A DNA stretch of 64,000 nucleotides from Bradyrhizobium cajani. Its GTDB lineage: Bacteria; Pseudomonadota; Alphaproteobacteria; Rhizobiales; Xanthobacteraceae. The position numbers and the translations under genes were made by a program. Position 1 is the first letter of the stretch. Each line of letters opens with the position of its first letter. The notes under the pieces were generated by a model. It was not told the origin of the DNA. It was given only the letters and a program-made list of their open reading frames with translations, and searched no databases. Positions 56,776 to 64,000 of the stretch are shown here, piece after piece. The stretch is taken from assembly GCF_009759665.1 (NCBI RefSeq), contig NZ_WQNE01000009.1:146471-210470 (forward strand). Direction: 5' to 3'.

Positions 56776-57261
56776 TCACGAGGGGAGGCCGTGTCCCTTT
56801 GCCGGCGGCGAATAATCTGATCGATGTGGTCTGCGGGAGACGAAGCGAAGCTTGCGCCTGAGCCACCAGGCGGACACGGAAACGATGGCCCAGACCGTCA
56901 AGGCGGCGATGAAAGCGGCCGCGACACTTGCCGCGACGGTGACGTGGAAGGCGACGGCGAACGCCGCAAGGCCGATGCTTCCGAGGGCTGCACCCGCGGC
57001 GTCGAGCGCCGCCGCCTTCTGCCCGCGGCGCCGTCCGCTCAGCCCGGCCTTCTCCTTGGCGCGACGTTCATGGCTTTCGATCAGCGTCGCACTGGCACAG
57101 AAGACGGCCGGAAGCGCGAGAAAGAGCCCGCCGATCACGACGCCAAAATGGCTGCCGATGAGTCCGGCCGACACCGTCGCGACACCGCCCAGCACGAAGC
57201 GGACCGCGAATTCGTACCAATGCGTCTGCTTCAGTGCGGATGAGGACAGCTTGACCAGCAT
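56776..57261 (-). CDS. DUF3147-like membrane protein (long form)
   Basis: 161 residues with about four membrane segments: 'FAVRFVLGGVATVSAGLIGS', 'FGVVIGGLFLALPAVFCASA' and two more at ~95-140. The conserved loop is ATLIESHERRAKEK. ATG 57261 shares its A with the stop of the upstream gene (TGATG), so the two are coupled. Resembles DUF3147, function unknown. Confidence 0.75.
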   Translation of the reverse strand: MLVKLSSSALKQTHWYEFAVRFVLGGVATVSAGLIGSHFGVVIGGLFLALPAVFCASATLIESHERRAKEKAGLSGRRRGQKAAALDAAGAALGSIGLAAFAVAFHVTVAASVAAAFIAALTVWAIVSVSAWWLRRKLRFVSRRPHRSDYSPPAKGHGLPS

Positions 57262-57608
57262 CAGGCGGCGCCTCCGAAACCGGCAAGCAGGCCGAAGGCG
57301 ACCACGAGCCAAACGGCAAATGCGAGGATGGTGGCCGGCAGCGCCGCGAGACGAAATCGCATCAGGAGGTGGCAGACGGCGAGGCTGTAGCAGGCGAGCG
57401 CGATGGCACCATAGATCATCGTCCAGCTTTCGGCCGCAACATAGTGCGGGCCGTGCTGGACGACGGCGATGCCGAGCGTCGCCAGCGCGACCGACGGGGC
57501 CGCGCCGAGCAGGCCCGCAAAGCTCTTGGGCCGGAGCATGTCGCCGATAATTGCGAACGCGGAAACGATCAGGCCGCCGGCGACGAAGCGGAGCAGATGT
57601 TCCGTCAT
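57261..57608 (-). CDS. DUF3147-like membrane protein (short form)
   Basis: 115 residues with four membrane segments: 'LLRFVAGGLIVSAFAIIGDM', 'GAAPSVALATLGIAVVQHGP', 'WTMIYGAIALACYSLAVCHL', 'TILAFAVWLVVAFGLLAGF'. ATG 57608 overlaps the stop of the PAP2 gene (ATGA) and its stop touches the next start, so PAP2 and the two DUF3147-like genes form one operon. Confidence 0.8.
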   Translation of the reverse strand: MTEHLLRFVAGGLIVSAFAIIGDMLRPKSFAGLLGAAPSVALATLGIAVVQHGPHYVAAESWTMIYGAIALACYSLAVCHLLMRFRLAALPATILAFAVWLVVAFGLLAGFGGAA

Positions 57609-58192
57609 GGCCGTCCCCCCGAGACCGGAGGTCGCTGCCGCCGCAACCGTTCGAGTGTGAACGGTCTGAGCAGCCTCTCGATGACGACGCCGAGCGTGAA
57701 GCCTGCCACCACGTCGCTGGCCCAGTGCGCGAGCAGCGCTACGCGTGTCAACGACAGCGCCACGGCGATGGCGCGCGCCAGCCGGCGCCGGGCGGGCGGC
57801 AGCAGGCCTGCGGCGGAAGCGAGCGCGCCCATGTGCACGGCGTGGCCGGACGGAAACGCATCGTGCGATCGTCCCGAATACGGCACACCGCGCTGATGGC
57901 CGCGCACCGTCAGCCGGTCGGGCCTTGTCTGATCGAACACGGATTTGAGGACATGCGGCAGCACGGCAGTTGCCAGAGTGACCGCCAGCAGGTGATTTGC
58001 AATGGGACCTCGCCGGGGTTGCCGCAGCTGGATGTAGAGCCATCCTGTCGCGGCCAACGCTAGCAGCACATGCTCGTCGGCACCCCAGGTCAGTGTCTGG
58101 GCAGCGCGCTCGAGCCCCGCGTTGGTATGGTTTGCGATCTCGTTGGCGATCGCCGTATCGATACGGGTCGGTTTGACTGTTACTAACGCCAT
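57605..58192 (-). CDS. PAP2-family phosphatase
   Basis: 195 residues. The three PAP2 motifs are present: KSVFDQTRP (KX6RP), PSGHAVH and TRVALLAHWASDV (RX5HX3D), with membrane segments around them. It removes phosphate from lipid phosphates such as undecaprenyl or phosphatidate in the membrane. First gene of the operon with the two DUF3147-like genes. A GGAAC-N16-GCTT upstream is only a weak EcfG-like site. Confidence 0.87.
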   Translation of the reverse strand: MALVTVKPTRIDTAIANEIANHTNAGLERAAQTLTWGADEHVLLALAATGWLYIQLRQPRRGPIANHLLAVTLATAVLPHVLKSVFDQTRPDRLTVRGHQRGVPYSGRSHDAFPSGHAVHMGALASAAGLLPPARRRLARAIAVALSLTRVALLAHWASDVVAGFTLGVVIERLLRPFTLERLRRQRPPVSGGRP

Positions 58193-58296
58193 CTGTCCGT
58201 CGGCGAAGCATCTTCTGTGACGATCTTGCTAAGCTTGCGTGACAGCAAAGGTTCCAAGTCGCAGGTGCAGCTCGCGACCTCCCGGCGCGCCCGCGT

Positions 58297-59187
58297 TTAC
58301 GGTTGTCCCGATCCGCCCGCGGAGCCGTACACCTGTCCGGTCGCATAGCTGGCATCGGCCGCAGCAAGCTGCACATAGATCGAAGCGAGTTCGGCTGGCT
58401 GTCCGGGACGGCCGAGCGGCGTCATGCCGCCGAACTTTTCCAGCTTCTCCATCGTGGCGCCGCCGGAGACCTGGAGCGGTGTCCAGATCGGCCCGGGCGC
58501 GACGCCATTGACGCGGATGCCCTTGGAGGCGAGCTGCTTCGCCAGCGACTTCACATAGTTCATCGTCGCCGCCTTGGTCTGCGCATAATCATAGAGATCC
58601 GGCGAGGGATCGTAGGCCTGCTCGGAGGCCGTGCCGATGATGCAGGAGCCAGGCTTGAGATGCGGCAGCGCCGCCTTGATGATCCAGAAGGGGGCGTAGA
58701 CGTTCGTCTTCATGGTCGCGTCGAAATCCTCCGACGAGACGTCGAGGATGGAGGCGCGCGTCTGCTGCCTGGCCGCGTTGTTGACGATGATGTCGAGGCC
58801 GCCGAGGCCTTGTACGGCCTGCGCGACCAGCTGTTTGCAGAACGCTTCGTCGTTGAGGTCGCCGGGGATCGCAAGTCCGGTGCGGCCTTCCTTCCTGATC
58901 AGGGCGATCACCTCCTGCGCATCCGGCTCTTCCGCGGGCAGATAGTTGATGGCGACGTCAGCGCCTTCGCGCGCATAGGCGATCGCGGCGGCGCGGCCCA
59001 TGCCGGAATCGCCGCCGGTGATCAGTGCCTTGCGGCCGGCAAGCCGGCCGGAGCCTTTGTAGCTGGTCTCGCCATGGTCCGGTCGCGGCTCCATCTTGCC
59101 GGCGAGGCCCGGCCAGGGCTGCGACTGCTTCTTGAACGGCGGTTTCGGATAGCGGCTGACCGGGTTGATCAGTTCTTGCTCGGCCAT
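58297..59187 (-). CDS. Short-chain dehydrogenase/reductase (YghA-like)
   Basis: 296 residues. Classical SDR: cofactor loop TGGDSGMGRA at ~59-68, NNAA, active-site Tyr/Lys in YDYAQTKAA, and 'RVNGVAPGPIWTPL'. The ~50-residue N-terminal extension ('NPVSRYPKPPFKKQSQPWPG') is typical of the YghA/general-stress-39 group. ATG 59187 is chosen because GGAG lies 8 bases upstream; ATG 59193 would have 2. It follows the DUF4142 gene by 20 bases and probably shares its EcfG-type promoter. Substrate unknown. Confidence 0.9.
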   Translation of the reverse strand: MAEQELINPVSRYPKPPFKKQSQPWPGLAGKMEPRPDHGETSYKGSGRLAGRKALITGGDSGMGRAAAIAYAREGADVAINYLPAEEPDAQEVIALIRKEGRTGLAIPGDLNDEAFCKQLVAQAVQGLGGLDIIVNNAARQQTRASILDVSSEDFDATMKTNVYAPFWIIKAALPHLKPGSCIIGTASEQAYDPSPDLYDYAQTKAATMNYVKSLAKQLASKGIRVNGVAPGPIWTPLQVSGGATMEKLEKFGGMTPLGRPGQPAELASIYVQLAAADASYATGQVYGSAGGSGQP

Positions 59188-59207
59188 GGACATATCTCCT
59201 CAGCCTC

Positions 59208-59759
59208 TTACTTGGACTGTCCGACGCTCGGCGCCTTGCCGAGTTCCTTGGCCATGGCGAGATGGTGCTTGAGCGCGGGCAGCGTCTTGCCGGCCCAGTT
59301 CTTCAGCTCGGAATTGTCGCCGCCCTTGGCGTAACGCTCGAACAGGGATACGGCGTCCTCATGGGCGCTGACCTGGTACGAGTTGTAGTCCGAGCTGAAG
59401 TCCTTGCCGTTCGCACTCTTGAGCTTGTCGAGCTTGCTCTGGTGCGAGCTGTCGAGCGCCGTCGGTAGCGTCGCCTGGACCTTGCCGTTGCCGACCAGCC
59501 CCTTGAGCTCGCTGCTGGTCTTGGTGTGATCGGTCACCATCTGCTGGGCGAAGGATTTCTCCTGCGCATTTCCCTTCTGCTCGGCGAGCTTGCTCGATTC
59601 GATCTCGAACATGTCGCTGATCGCGACCTCCTTGACGAAGTCGGCCGTCGTTGGCGCGACGCCGAGCGCCGAATTGACGCCGGTCTTCTCGCCCAGCGAT
59701 TGCGCCAGCGCGGGGCCTGCGAGCAGCACGCAGGCAATGGCGACGATGGTTCGTTTCAT
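59208..59759 (-). CDS. DUF4142 secreted protein
   Basis: 183 residues: signal peptide (TIVAIACVLLAGPALAQ), then DUF4142 helices 'FVKEVAISDMFEIESSKLAE', 'EKSFAQQMVTDHTKTSSELK', 'SLFERYAKGGDNSELKNWAG', 'TLPALKHHLAMAKELGKAP'. ATG 59759 is the start with a signal peptide. An EcfG-type promoter lies at 59817-59841. The SDR gene follows 20 bases later. Confidence 0.9.
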   Translation of the reverse strand: MKRTIVAIACVLLAGPALAQSLGEKTGVNSALGVAPTTADFVKEVAISDMFEIESSKLAEQKGNAQEKSFAQQMVTDHTKTSSELKGLVGNGKVQATLPTALDSSHQSKLDKLKSANGKDFSSDYNSYQVSAHEDAVSLFERYAKGGDNSELKNWAGKTLPALKHHLAMAKELGKAPSVGQSK

Positions 59760-59816
59760 GGGTCCGGTCCCTCCAATGGATCGCGCGGCCACTTGCCGCG
59801 CCACGTTGCGCCGATC

Positions 59817-59841
59817 AACACAGCGCAAGTGCCGGGGTTCC
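59817..59841 (-). promoter_or_regulatory. EcfG-type promoter before DUF4142-SDR
   Basis: Minus strand: GGAAC (59841-59837), N16, TGTT (59820-59817), 57 bases before the start codon. Confidence 0.65.
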
Positions 59842-59847
59842 TAACGA

Positions 59848-60075
59848 CTAGTCCGTGGGACGGCGCCCCGTGCGCGGATTGATTGGATCGGTCGGCTTGC
59901 GTCGAAGCCGCTCAGGCAGGAACGGCTCGGCCGGCGTGGCCGTGGCATCGGCCCGGACGTCGGCATGACGCTGCGCCCGCTCATGCGGCGTCCGGTTGTC
60001 GTTGAAGTGCCACTTCACGTCGACGCCGTCGACGGGGTCGTTGACGCCATGCTGGATATCGCGGAAATCGCTCAT
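59848..60075 (-). CDS. Small hydrophilic hypothetical protein
   Basis: 75 residues: 'DIQHGVNDPVDGVDVKWHFN', 'LPERLRRKPTDPINPRTGRR'. Charged, Pro-rich, likely disordered. Its promoter is EcfG-type (60139-60163), divergent from that of the PRC-barrel gene. Confidence 0.7.
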   Translation of the reverse strand: MSDFRDIQHGVNDPVDGVDVKWHFNDNRTPHERAQRHADVRADATATPAEPFLPERLRRKPTDPINPRTGRRPTD

Positions 60076-60138
60076 GGTTCACCTCATTCCTTCCGGGCAG
60101 GATCGATTCGAGCCCAATCGTTGCCTCGTCAGCTTCAG

Positions 60139-60163
60139 AACCTCTCGTTTCCGGCGATGTTCC
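60139..60163 (-). promoter_or_regulatory. EcfG-type promoter (minus, divergent pair)
   Basis: Minus strand: GGAAC (60163-60159), N16, GGTT (60142-60139). It faces away from the plus-strand promoter at 60187-60212; their -35 boxes are 23 bases apart. Confidence 0.7.
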
Positions 60164-60186
60164 TTGGCTGGTGCGGAACACGCGCC

Positions 60187-60212
60187 GGAACGATCGCTCA
60201 CCTGTCGCGGTT
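60187..60212 (+). promoter_or_regulatory. EcfG-type promoter (plus, divergent pair)
   Basis: GGAAC (60187-60191), N17, GGTT (60209-60212), 33 bases before ATG 60245. Confidence 0.7.
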
Positions 60213-60244
60213 GAATCCACGAACTGGCTGAGTGGAGAATTGCG

Positions 60245-60619
60245 ATGTTGAATCAAGGCGAACTGGACCGAAGCGAGATGGGCCGGCTGATCGGCAGCGA
60301 CAAGGTCGAGGGAACATCGGTCTACGGCGCCGACCGCAACAAGATCGGTGCGATCGAGCGCGTGATGATCGACAAGATCAGCGGCAAGGTCTCCTACGCC
60401 GTGCTCGGCTTCGGCGGGTTTCTCGGCCTCGGCAATGATCACTATCCGTTGCCCTGGCAGTCGCTGAAATACGACACCGAACTCGGCGGCTATGTCACCG
60501 CGATCACCGCGAAGGATCTCGAAGGCGCACCGAAATATGGCGGAAAGGCCGAGTGGAACTGGGCCGATGACGCCGCGGTGCGCGGCATCAACGCCTATTA
60601 CGGCGTTCCCTTCGTGTAG
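60245..60619 (+). CDS. PRC-barrel domain protein
   Basis: 124 residues with one PRC-barrel domain: 'LIGSDKVEGTSVYGADRNKI', 'IDKISGKVSYAVLGFGGFLG', 'HYPLPWQSLKYDTELGGYV'. These barrels bind proteins or RNA; in Bradyrhizobium such single-domain members are general stress proteins. EcfG-type promoter upstream, and a small hydrophilic gene follows 15 bases later. Confidence 0.88.
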   Translation: MLNQGELDRSEMGRLIGSDKVEGTSVYGADRNKIGAIERVMIDKISGKVSYAVLGFGGFLGLGNDHYPLPWQSLKYDTELGGYVTAITAKDLEGAPKYGGKAEWNWADDAAVRGINAYYGVPFV

Positions 60620-60634
60620 CTGGAGGAAGATGCG

Positions 60635-60796
60635 ATGAGCAAGGAACGGCCCAACGACGATCCCCGGCAGCAGAGCGACTGGGGAACGCACAAGCAGACG
60701 GATGAGCCCTGGAAGGGCAATCCGGAGAAGGAGCAGGGATCGGATAACAAGGTGAAGCCCGATCTCGAGAAATGGCACGAGACCAAGACGCACTGA
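60635..60796 (+). CDS. Very small hydrophilic protein
   Basis: 53 residues: 'SKERPNDDPRQQSDWGTHKQ', 'DEPWKGNPEKEQGSDNKVKP'. Trp- and Lys-containing, no membrane segment, likely disordered. GGAGGAAG lies just before ATG 60635. Co-transcribed with the PRC-barrel gene under the EcfG-type promoter. Confidence 0.75.
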   Translation: MSKERPNDDPRQQSDWGTHKQTDEPWKGNPEKEQGSDNKVKPDLEKWHETKTH

Positions 60797-60899
60797 ACGT
60801 GCGCATGTCCCCGTGAGACCGACGAGAAGCGCTGCGTGAAGCGTCGCGCTTCTTCTTTGAGCGGTGCATTCGCGAATGACAGCGGTGCTCCAGCGGGAC

Positions 60900-60924
60900 G
60901 GAACCATGCTTTCGCGCTGCGGTT
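60900..60924 (+). promoter_or_regulatory. EcfG-type promoter before the HlyD gene
   Basis: GGAAC (60900-60904), N16, GGTT (60921-60924). It sets the HlyD start downstream of ~60930 and so excludes an in-frame GTG at 60836. Confidence 0.7.
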
Positions 60925-60991
60925 TAGCTCCCGGGCGCGCGAGCCTGGCTCAAGCCGCTTGCTGCCGGTAGACCCGAGAAAGGTGTTCACC

Positions 60992-62158
60992 GTGGATGCT
61001 CAAACCCGGGAGCGTGGCCCGTCGGCGGAGCAGCCGCAGAGGGCGAACGAAGCTCCAAGAACCAATCCAAGAACCGATCCCGATCAGGCCCGCGACGTCA
61101 AGGATCAGTCGGACAAGCCGGTGCCATCGCTGCGCGACCGGTTTCGCGAGCATTGGCTGCTCGCAACCGTCGGCGCCATCGCGCTGATCGCGGCACTCGT
61201 CGGCGGCCTGCTTTATTGGCTCGAGGTTCGCCATTACGAAGCCACTGATGATGCCTTCGTCGCCGCGCGCAGCTTTTCCGTCGCCTCGAAGGTCGGCGGC
61301 TACGTGACCGATGTCCCGATCACGGACAATCAGCACGTCAATGCCGGCGATCTCCTCGCCAGGATCGACGCGCGCGATTACCGCATCGCCGTCGATCAGG
61401 CAGCGGCTCAAGTTGAAGTCTCCAAGGCCAACATCGCCAATGTCGAGGCGCAGATCGTTTCGCAGGAGGAACAGATCAAGCAGGCGCAGGCCCAGCTGGA
61501 GCAGGCGCAGGCCCAGCTCCAGTTCTCGCAGGAAGAATCTGCGCGCGCACAGGATCTGGTTGAGAAGGGCGCCGGCACCGTGCAGCGTCAGCAGCAGACC
61601 CGGTCCGATCTTCAGGCGCAGCAGGCCAACACGGAGCGCGCGAGGACCGCAGTCACGGCGGCCCAACTCGGCATCAAATCGCTCCAGGCGCAGCTCGAAG
61701 GCGCCAAGGCGCAGCTCGGGCAGTCCCAGGCGCAACTCGAGCAGGCGAAGCTCAATCTGCAATACACCAGCGTCGTTGCGGCGCAGTCCGGCCGCGTCGT
61801 CAAGCTCTCGGGCGCCAAAGGCACCTTCGTCACCGCAGGACAGAGCCTGATGATGTTCGTGCCCGACGAGGTCTGGATCGTCGCCAACTACAAGGAAACC
61901 CAGCTCAACGATATGCGGCCGGGTCAGCCCGTCGAGATCCGCATCGACGCCTATCCGGGACGCAAGCTCACCGGCCACGTCGATTCCGTGCAGCCCGGCT
62001 CGGGCACTGCCTTCAGCCTGCTGCCGGCGGAGAACGCCACCGGCAACTACGTCAAGGTGGTGCAGCGCGTGCCGGTGAAGATCGTGGTCGACAACTGGCC
62101 GGCCGATCTGCCGGTCGGTCCCGGCATGTCGGTCGTGCCCTGGACCAGGGTGCGATGA
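60992..62158 (+). CDS. HlyD/EmrA-type membrane-fusion protein
   Basis: 388 residues. One N-terminal membrane helix ('LLATVGAIALIAALVGGLLY') follows a ~50-residue charged cytoplasmic tail. Then come the HlyD barrel/lipoyl part ('DDAFVAARSFSVASKVGGYV', 'LLARIDARDY'), a long Gln/Ala-rich coiled-coil hairpin (QAQAQLEQAQAQLQFSQEE) and the second barrel ('GQSLMMFVPDEVWIVANYKE'). It links an inner-membrane pump to an outer channel. GTG 60992 with AGAAAGG upstream is chosen; the promoter at 60900 rules out earlier starts. It overlaps the pump gene by 4 bases. Confidence 0.9.
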   Translation: MDAQTRERGPSAEQPQRANEAPRTNPRTDPDQARDVKDQSDKPVPSLRDRFREHWLLATVGAIALIAALVGGLLYWLEVRHYEATDDAFVAARSFSVASKVGGYVTDVPITDNQHVNAGDLLARIDARDYRIAVDQAAAQVEVSKANIANVEAQIVSQEEQIKQAQAQLEQAQAQLQFSQEESARAQDLVEKGAGTVQRQQQTRSDLQAQQANTERARTAVTAAQLGIKSLQAQLEGAKAQLGQSQAQLEQAKLNLQYTSVVAAQSGRVVKLSGAKGTFVTAGQSLMMFVPDEVWIVANYKETQLNDMRPGQPVEIRIDAYPGRKLTGHVDSVQPGSGTAFSLLPAENATGNYVKVVQRVPVKIVVDNWPADLPVGPGMSVVPWTRVR

Positions 62159-63774
62159 CCGACGTTGCGCAAGGCGGCGCATCCGCAGGTGGCTGGTCGC
62201 CGGAACGGTCCGCGGCGGGCGGACACAATCCCTATCTGATCGCCTTCGTGGTCTCGATCGCGACCTTCATGGAGGTGCTCGACACCACCATCGCCAACGT
62301 CGCATTGCGCCATATTGCGGGCGGGCTCGCGGTCGGCATCGACGAGAGCACCTACGTCATCACCAGCTATCTCGTCGCCAACGCGATCGTGCTCTCGATC
62401 TCGGGCTGGCTGTCGACCGTGATCGGCCGCAAGCGCTTCTACATGATGTGTGTTGCGATCTTCTCGGTCGCCTCGCTTCTGTGCGGCTTCGCCTGGAATT
62501 TGCAGTCGCTGGTTCTGTTCCGCATCCTGCAGGGCCTCGGCGGCGGCGGCATGGCGACGAGCGAGCAGGCGATCCTTGCCGACTCCTTTCCGCCACACAA
62601 GCGCGGGCAAGCCTTCGCCATCTACGGCGTCGCGGTTGTGGTCGCCCCGGTCATCGGCCCGACGCTCGGCGGCTGGATCACCGACACCTACAGCTGGCAC
62701 TGGGTATTCCTGATCAATGTCCCGATGGGATTGCTCTCGCTGTTCCTGGTCGGCACGCTGGTGAAGGAACCGTCAGGGGCGGAGGAGGAGAGGGAAAAAC
62801 TGCTGAGCAGGGGGCTGCGCGTCGATTATGTCGGCTTCGCGCTCGTTGCGATCGGCCTCGGCTCGCTCGAATTCGTGCTCGATGAGGGCCAGCGCAACGA
62901 CTGGTTCGGATCGAACATGATCGTTGTGTTCGCGGTGCTTGCGGCCGTCTCGCTGCTCGCGCTGATCCCGTGGGAGCTGACGCGCGAGGATCCCATCGTC
63001 GACATCCGCCTGCTTGGCCGGCGTCAGTTCGGCGCCTGCTTCCTGGTCATGCTCGGCACCGGCGCGGTGCTGATCTCGACCACCCAGCTCCTGCCGCAAT
63101 TGCTCCAGACCGAACTCAACTACACCGCCATGCTGGCCGGCCTTGCACTGTCGCCCGGCGGCATCGCAACGCTGGTGCTGATGCCGGTGGTCGGCCGCCT
63201 CGTCAGCATCGTGCAGCCGAAATACCTCATCATGTGCGGTGCCGCCATCGTCGCTTTCTCGATGTGGCATCTCACCGGGCTGACCGGCGACATCACCTAC
63301 GGCTACGCGGCGCTGTCGCGCATCTTCCTCGCGCTCGGGCTTCCGTTCCTGTTCCTGCCGGTGACGACCGCCTCCTATGACGGCATTCCGCCGGACAAGA
63401 CCAATCAGGCTTCCGCGCTGATCAACGTTGCCCGCAACATCGGCGGCTCCATGGGCGTCGCGCTGGCGCAAACCATTCTGGCGCAGCGCCAGCAATTCCA
63501 CCAGAACCGCCTGATCGAGCACGCCGCGCCATCCGATCTCGGCTACCAGCAGACCATCGACGCGATGACGCGCTACTTTCAGGCGCAGGGCTCGAATGCA
63601 AGCGATGCGGCCTCGCAGGCGGTCGCCTGGGTCGGCAGAACCTTGCAGCAGCAGGTTGATTTCCTCGCCTACATCGACGTGTTCTGGACGCTCGCCATCA
63701 TCGCCGTGCTGATGATCCCCACGGCGGCCGTGCTGCGTCCGATCGACCTCAGCGCGCCGGCGCGGGGGCATTGA
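62155..63774 (+). CDS. DHA2-family (EmrB/QacA) MFS efflux pump
   Basis: 539 residues with fourteen predicted membrane segments, the DHA2 number. Family features: 'FMEVLDTTIANVALRHIAGG' (motif D1), 'SGWLSTVIGRKRFYM' and 'RILQGLGGGGMATSEQAILA' (motif B), and 'GVAVVVAPVIGPTLGGWITD' (motif C). With the HlyD gene it forms an EmrAB-type drug/acid exporter. The ATG overlaps the HlyD stop (ATGA). A repeat follows the stop. Confidence 0.93.
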   Translation: MTDVAQGGASAGGWSPERSAAGGHNPYLIAFVVSIATFMEVLDTTIANVALRHIAGGLAVGIDESTYVITSYLVANAIVLSISGWLSTVIGRKRFYMMCVAIFSVASLLCGFAWNLQSLVLFRILQGLGGGGMATSEQAILADSFPPHKRGQAFAIYGVAVVVAPVIGPTLGGWITDTYSWHWVFLINVPMGLLSLFLVGTLVKEPSGAEEEREKLLSRGLRVDYVGFALVAIGLGSLEFVLDEGQRNDWFGSNMIVVFAVLAAVSLLALIPWELTREDPIVDIRLLGRRQFGACFLVMLGTGAVLISTTQLLPQLLQTELNYTAMLAGLALSPGGIATLVLMPVVGRLVSIVQPKYLIMCGAAIVAFSMWHLTGLTGDITYGYAALSRIFLALGLPFLFLPVTTASYDGIPPDKTNQASALINVARNIGGSMGVALAQTILAQRQQFHQNRLIEHAAPSDLGYQQTIDAMTRYFQAQGSNASDAASQAVAWVGRTLQQQVDFLAYIDVFWTLAIIAVLMIPTAAVLRPIDLSAPARGH

Positions 63775-63782
63775 GTGCTTTC

Positions 63783-63879
63783 CGTCATTGCGAGCCACCG
63801 GGTCCGCGCGAAGCGCGGCCCGATGACAGGCTCCGCGAAGCAATCCAGACTGTCTCTGCGGAAGGACCCTGGATTGCTT
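63783..63879. repeat. REP-like palindrome, interrupted copy
   Basis: CGTCATTGCGAGCCACCGGG...GCGAAGCAATCCAGA...CTGGATTGCTT. The left half is complete, but the right half stops at CTGGATTGCTT, where intact copies such as 11147-11226 continue CGCTGCGCTCGCAATGACG. Confidence 0.75.
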
Positions 63880-64000
63880 GTGCGCCAGGCAAGCTGGCGT
63901 GGTCCAACCGGTGGAAGTCCGGTCCGGGTAAGCGGTAGCGAGCGCCCGGTAGTGAGTGTTGCGTGGCCGTCGGCAACGGCGGCTGCGAAGCGTACACAAC
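63880..64000 (+). mobile_element. Probable group II intron, 5' end (cut by window edge)
   Basis: Starts GTGCGCC, a typical group II intron 5' end (GUGYG). It continues with a domain-I-like stem (GCCAGGCAAGCTGGC) and 'AAGTCCGGTCCGGGTAAGCG' and 'GCGAGCGCCCGGTAGTGAGT', which resemble domain I of bacterial group II introns that I know. It interrupts a REP-like palindrome. The reverse-transcriptase ORF, if present, is outside the window. Confidence 0.6.

Noticed and set aside
60176..60191. Possible LexA box GAAC...GAAC near 60180
   Set aside because: The spacing is 8, not 7; the second half belongs to the EcfG-type -35 box.
60836..60991. Earlier start for the HlyD gene at 60836
   Set aside because: An EcfG-type promoter lies at 60900-60924 inside that extension, and the extension lacks family similarity.

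Overview
The window is high-GC alphaproteobacterial chromosome, most likely Bradyrhizobium or a close relative in the Nitrobacteraceae. The grounds are the gene order cbbR-cbbF-P-T-A-L-S-X-E with red-type (form IC) RuBisCO and CbbX, many small Bradyrhizobium-like proteins, GGAAC-N16/17-NGTT promoters of the alphaproteobacterial EcfG type, and dispersed palindromes of the 'GTCATTGCGAGC...' and 'GAGCATGATC...' kinds. The assignment rests on pattern recognition; no database search was run.

Layout. 0-5.6 kb: two tandem methyl-accepting chemotaxis receptors (the first cut by the window edge) and a large polytopic DUF2339 protein. 5.7-12.1 kb: housekeeping genes (NrtR-like NAD regulator, tyrosine phosphatase, HD hydrolase, Tag glycosylase, YgfZ, a dihydroorotase-like protein, a sulfurtransferase). 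12.2-14.1 kb: an ECF sigma factor followed by a DUF4142 protein and a cupredoxin, with a shared promoter motif and a possible small RNA. 14.1-24.4 kb: mixed metabolic genes (NUDIX enzymes, SRAP peptidase, CoA-transferase, GrdB-like protein, FAD-linked oxidase, TsaC/Sua5), tRNA-Pro(CGG) and small hypotheticals. 24.4-25.5 kb: a gene-free, repeat-rich stretch. 25.5-29.7 kb: a TetR/MFS pair with matching operators, a PstS-like orphan binding protein and a small membrane protein. 30.3-40.2 kb: the complete Calvin-Benson-Bassham operon with divergent cbbR, followed by a remnant of an EAL-domain gene. 40.5-43.4 kb: a universal stress protein and a DegP/HtrA protease.

43.6-61 kb is dominated by very small proteins, many preceded by EcfG-type promoters. 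I count nine convincing ones, driving a histone-H1-like protein, secreted and membrane small proteins, a ribbon-helix-helix protein, DUF4142, a PRC-barrel protein and a HlyD/DHA2 efflux pair. Embedded among them is a two-gene signalling operon: a 2100-residue soluble hybrid kinase with eleven tandem 92-residue HAMP-type units, and a receiver-PAS-HWE (HRxxN) kinase. HWE kinases are the class that usually feeds the PhyR-EcfG general stress response, so this stretch looks like a general-stress-response neighbourhood. The last 121 bases look like the 5' end of a group II intron inserted inside a dispersed palindrome.

Together the genes describe a facultative autotroph (CO2 fixation under CbbR control) with an extensive envelope and general stress programme. 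The most useful new observations are regulatory: the EcfG-type promoter cluster, a self-regulating ECF promoter pair, a TetR operator pair, a LexA-type box, and the poly-HAMP kinase.
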